Positions 4,856-5,566 of a stretch of 5,566 bases of DNA are shown in pieces. The stretch is from the NCBI GenBank assembly GCA_945983195.1, contig CAMFSS010000164.1, forward strand, positions 1 through 5,566, read 5' to 3'. The notes under the pieces were generated by a model that did not search any database, was not told the origin of the DNA, and saw only the letters and a list, made by a program, of their open reading frames with translations. Numbering within the stretch: the first letter of the stretch is position 1; the number at the start of each line of letters is the position of its first letter. Both the position numbers and the translations under genes were made by a program. The stretch is from an uncultured Prevotellaceae bacterium. GTDB taxonomy: Bacteria; Bacteroidota; Bacteroidia; Bacteroidales; Muribaculaceae.

Positions 4856-5566
4856 TTACTGGGCTTCGAGGTAGAGGACGTGGCTGGAGAGGTCGCCGCG
4901 ATTTTCCCAGTCGGAGAAGTTGTAGGGCATTTCGAGTCCGTTAGTCATCAGGAACTCGCCGGTGAATACTTTGCCGTCCCACTTGAGCGGTTTTTTGTCG
5001 ATGCGGTTAAGTTCGCGCACGCGGTAGCTCTTGGCGGGGTCGAGTCCTGCCATTGTCACGCGCGGGAAGTGCTGGTTGTAGAAGTGTTCGGTTTTCCACC
5101 AGAAGAATGCGGCTTTCTGCTTTGCTTCGTCGACGTACATCAGCGAAGCCATTCCCTTGTCGTCGTAGGGTGAAACGAGGCGGTAGATGTCACCAAACTG
5201 CACGATTGGGCGAATCGTCTTGTAGTCGGCTATTGCCTGGCGGCAGAGAGCCTTTTCGGCATCGGTCATGTTCTTTGGCTGTATTTCCATTCCGAGGCGA
5301 GCACTCATAGCCACATCGCAACGATACTTGAGCGGCACTATGCGGTGAGTGGTGTGGTTGGGCGAGGCAGCGATGTGCGAAGCCATGGCGATAGCCGGGA
5401 AGAAGTAGCTTGTGCCCCACTGCATGTAGACGCGCTGAAGAGCGTCGGTGTTGTCGCTCACCCAGAACTCGTCGAAGTAGGGCAGTACACCCCAGTTGGC
5501 ACGACCTCCACCGCTGGCCCACGCCAGAAAGCACAGGACAGCAAAATAAGCGCACAAACCCAACCC
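4856..5566 (-). CDS. Alpha-galactosidase, glycoside hydrolase family 36, C-terminal part only
   Basis: GH36 enzymes hydrolyse terminal alpha-1,6-galactosyl residues from raffinose-type sugars and galactomannans. The frame is open to the window edge; the apparent TTG start at 5563 is not real. Residues are numbered from there. The GH36 signature SGGGR (17-21) is followed by YFDEFWVSDNTDALQR (29-44). The SDxTD motif (36-40) supplies the general acid/base Asp in this family. Residues about 50-130 finish the catalytic barrel (QWGTSYFFPA, SHIAASPNH, DVAMSARLGMEI). The remainder is the C-terminal beta-sandwich, ending YLEAQ. A full protein is about 700 residues, so roughly two thirds is missing, including the nucleophile motif. 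The first ~14 residues do not fit the family (Trp15 stands where Cys normally precedes ASGGGR) and are probably corrupt contig-end sequence. The family assignment is sure. Confidence 0.92.
   Translation of the reverse strand, partial: GLGLCAYFAVLCFLAWASGGGRANWGVLPYFDEFWVSDNTDALQRVYMQWGTSYFFPAIAMASHIAASPNHTTHRIVPLKYRCDVAMSARLGMEIQPKNMTDAEKALCRQAIADYKTIRPIVQFGDIYRLVSPYDDKGMASLMYVDEAKQKAAFFWWKTEHFYNQHFPRVTMAGLDPAKSYRVRELNRIDKKPLKWDGKVFTGEFLMTNGLEMPYNFSDWENRGDLSSHVLYLEAQ

Noticed and set aside
4658..5173. A 171-codon plus-strand open frame across the gap and the GH36 tail
   Set aside because: Most of it lies antisense to the clearly real GH36 coding region and its residues match no family; its first part is the repeat and hairpin region.

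Overview
The window looks like a complete short metagenomic contig from a gut Bacteroidales bacterium, perhaps Muribaculaceae or a relative. Four observations support this. The S9 peptidase closely matches the Porphyromonas DPP5 type. The GH36 alpha-galactosidase tail reads like Bacteroides homologues. The ribose-5-phosphate isomerase B carries a Bacteroidales-style CGSGxGINMTxNKHQGIR block. Two promoters carry the phylum-specific -7 box TAnnTTTG. Most genes are GC-rich (63% in one counted 60-nt line of the peptidase), while the Fic gene is visibly AT-richer.

Layout. Positions 1-1836 (+) encode the C-terminal ~590 residues of a DPP5-like serine peptidase, truncated at the left edge. Positions 1935-2384 (+) encode RpiB, preceded by a 98-nt gap with a 10-bp hairpin. 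Positions 2385-2502 separate convergent genes and hold a perfect 17-bp palindrome that resembles paired insertion-sequence ends. Positions 3519-2503 (-) encode a class II Fic-domain AMP-transferase with a C-terminal winged helix. It has its own canonical promoter and is AT-rich. Positions 4483-3605 (-) encode a ten-helix EamA/DMT-type transporter with an unusually strong Shine-Dalgarno sequence and a promoter overlapped by an inverted repeat. Positions 4484-4855 are non-coding and structured: an 18-nt direct repeat, a 24-bp imperfect hairpin and a small GC hairpin. Positions 5566-4856 (-) encode the C-terminal third of a GH36 alpha-galactosidase, truncated at the right edge.

The genes do not form one pathway. 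Peptidase, pentose-phosphate isomerase, transporter and alpha-galactosidase are ordinary gut-Bacteroidales metabolism. The Fic gene is the accessory item: AT-rich, independently transcribed, and next to a repeat that may be mobile-element debris. I found no CRISPR array, tRNA, rRNA or transposase. Nothing here clearly amounts to a new multi-gene system; the best unexplained signals are the non-coding repeats and hairpins. Both extreme ends (about 60 nt each) are strongly G/T-biased when read inward and do not fit the protein families they interrupt, so they are probably assembly or read-end artefacts.
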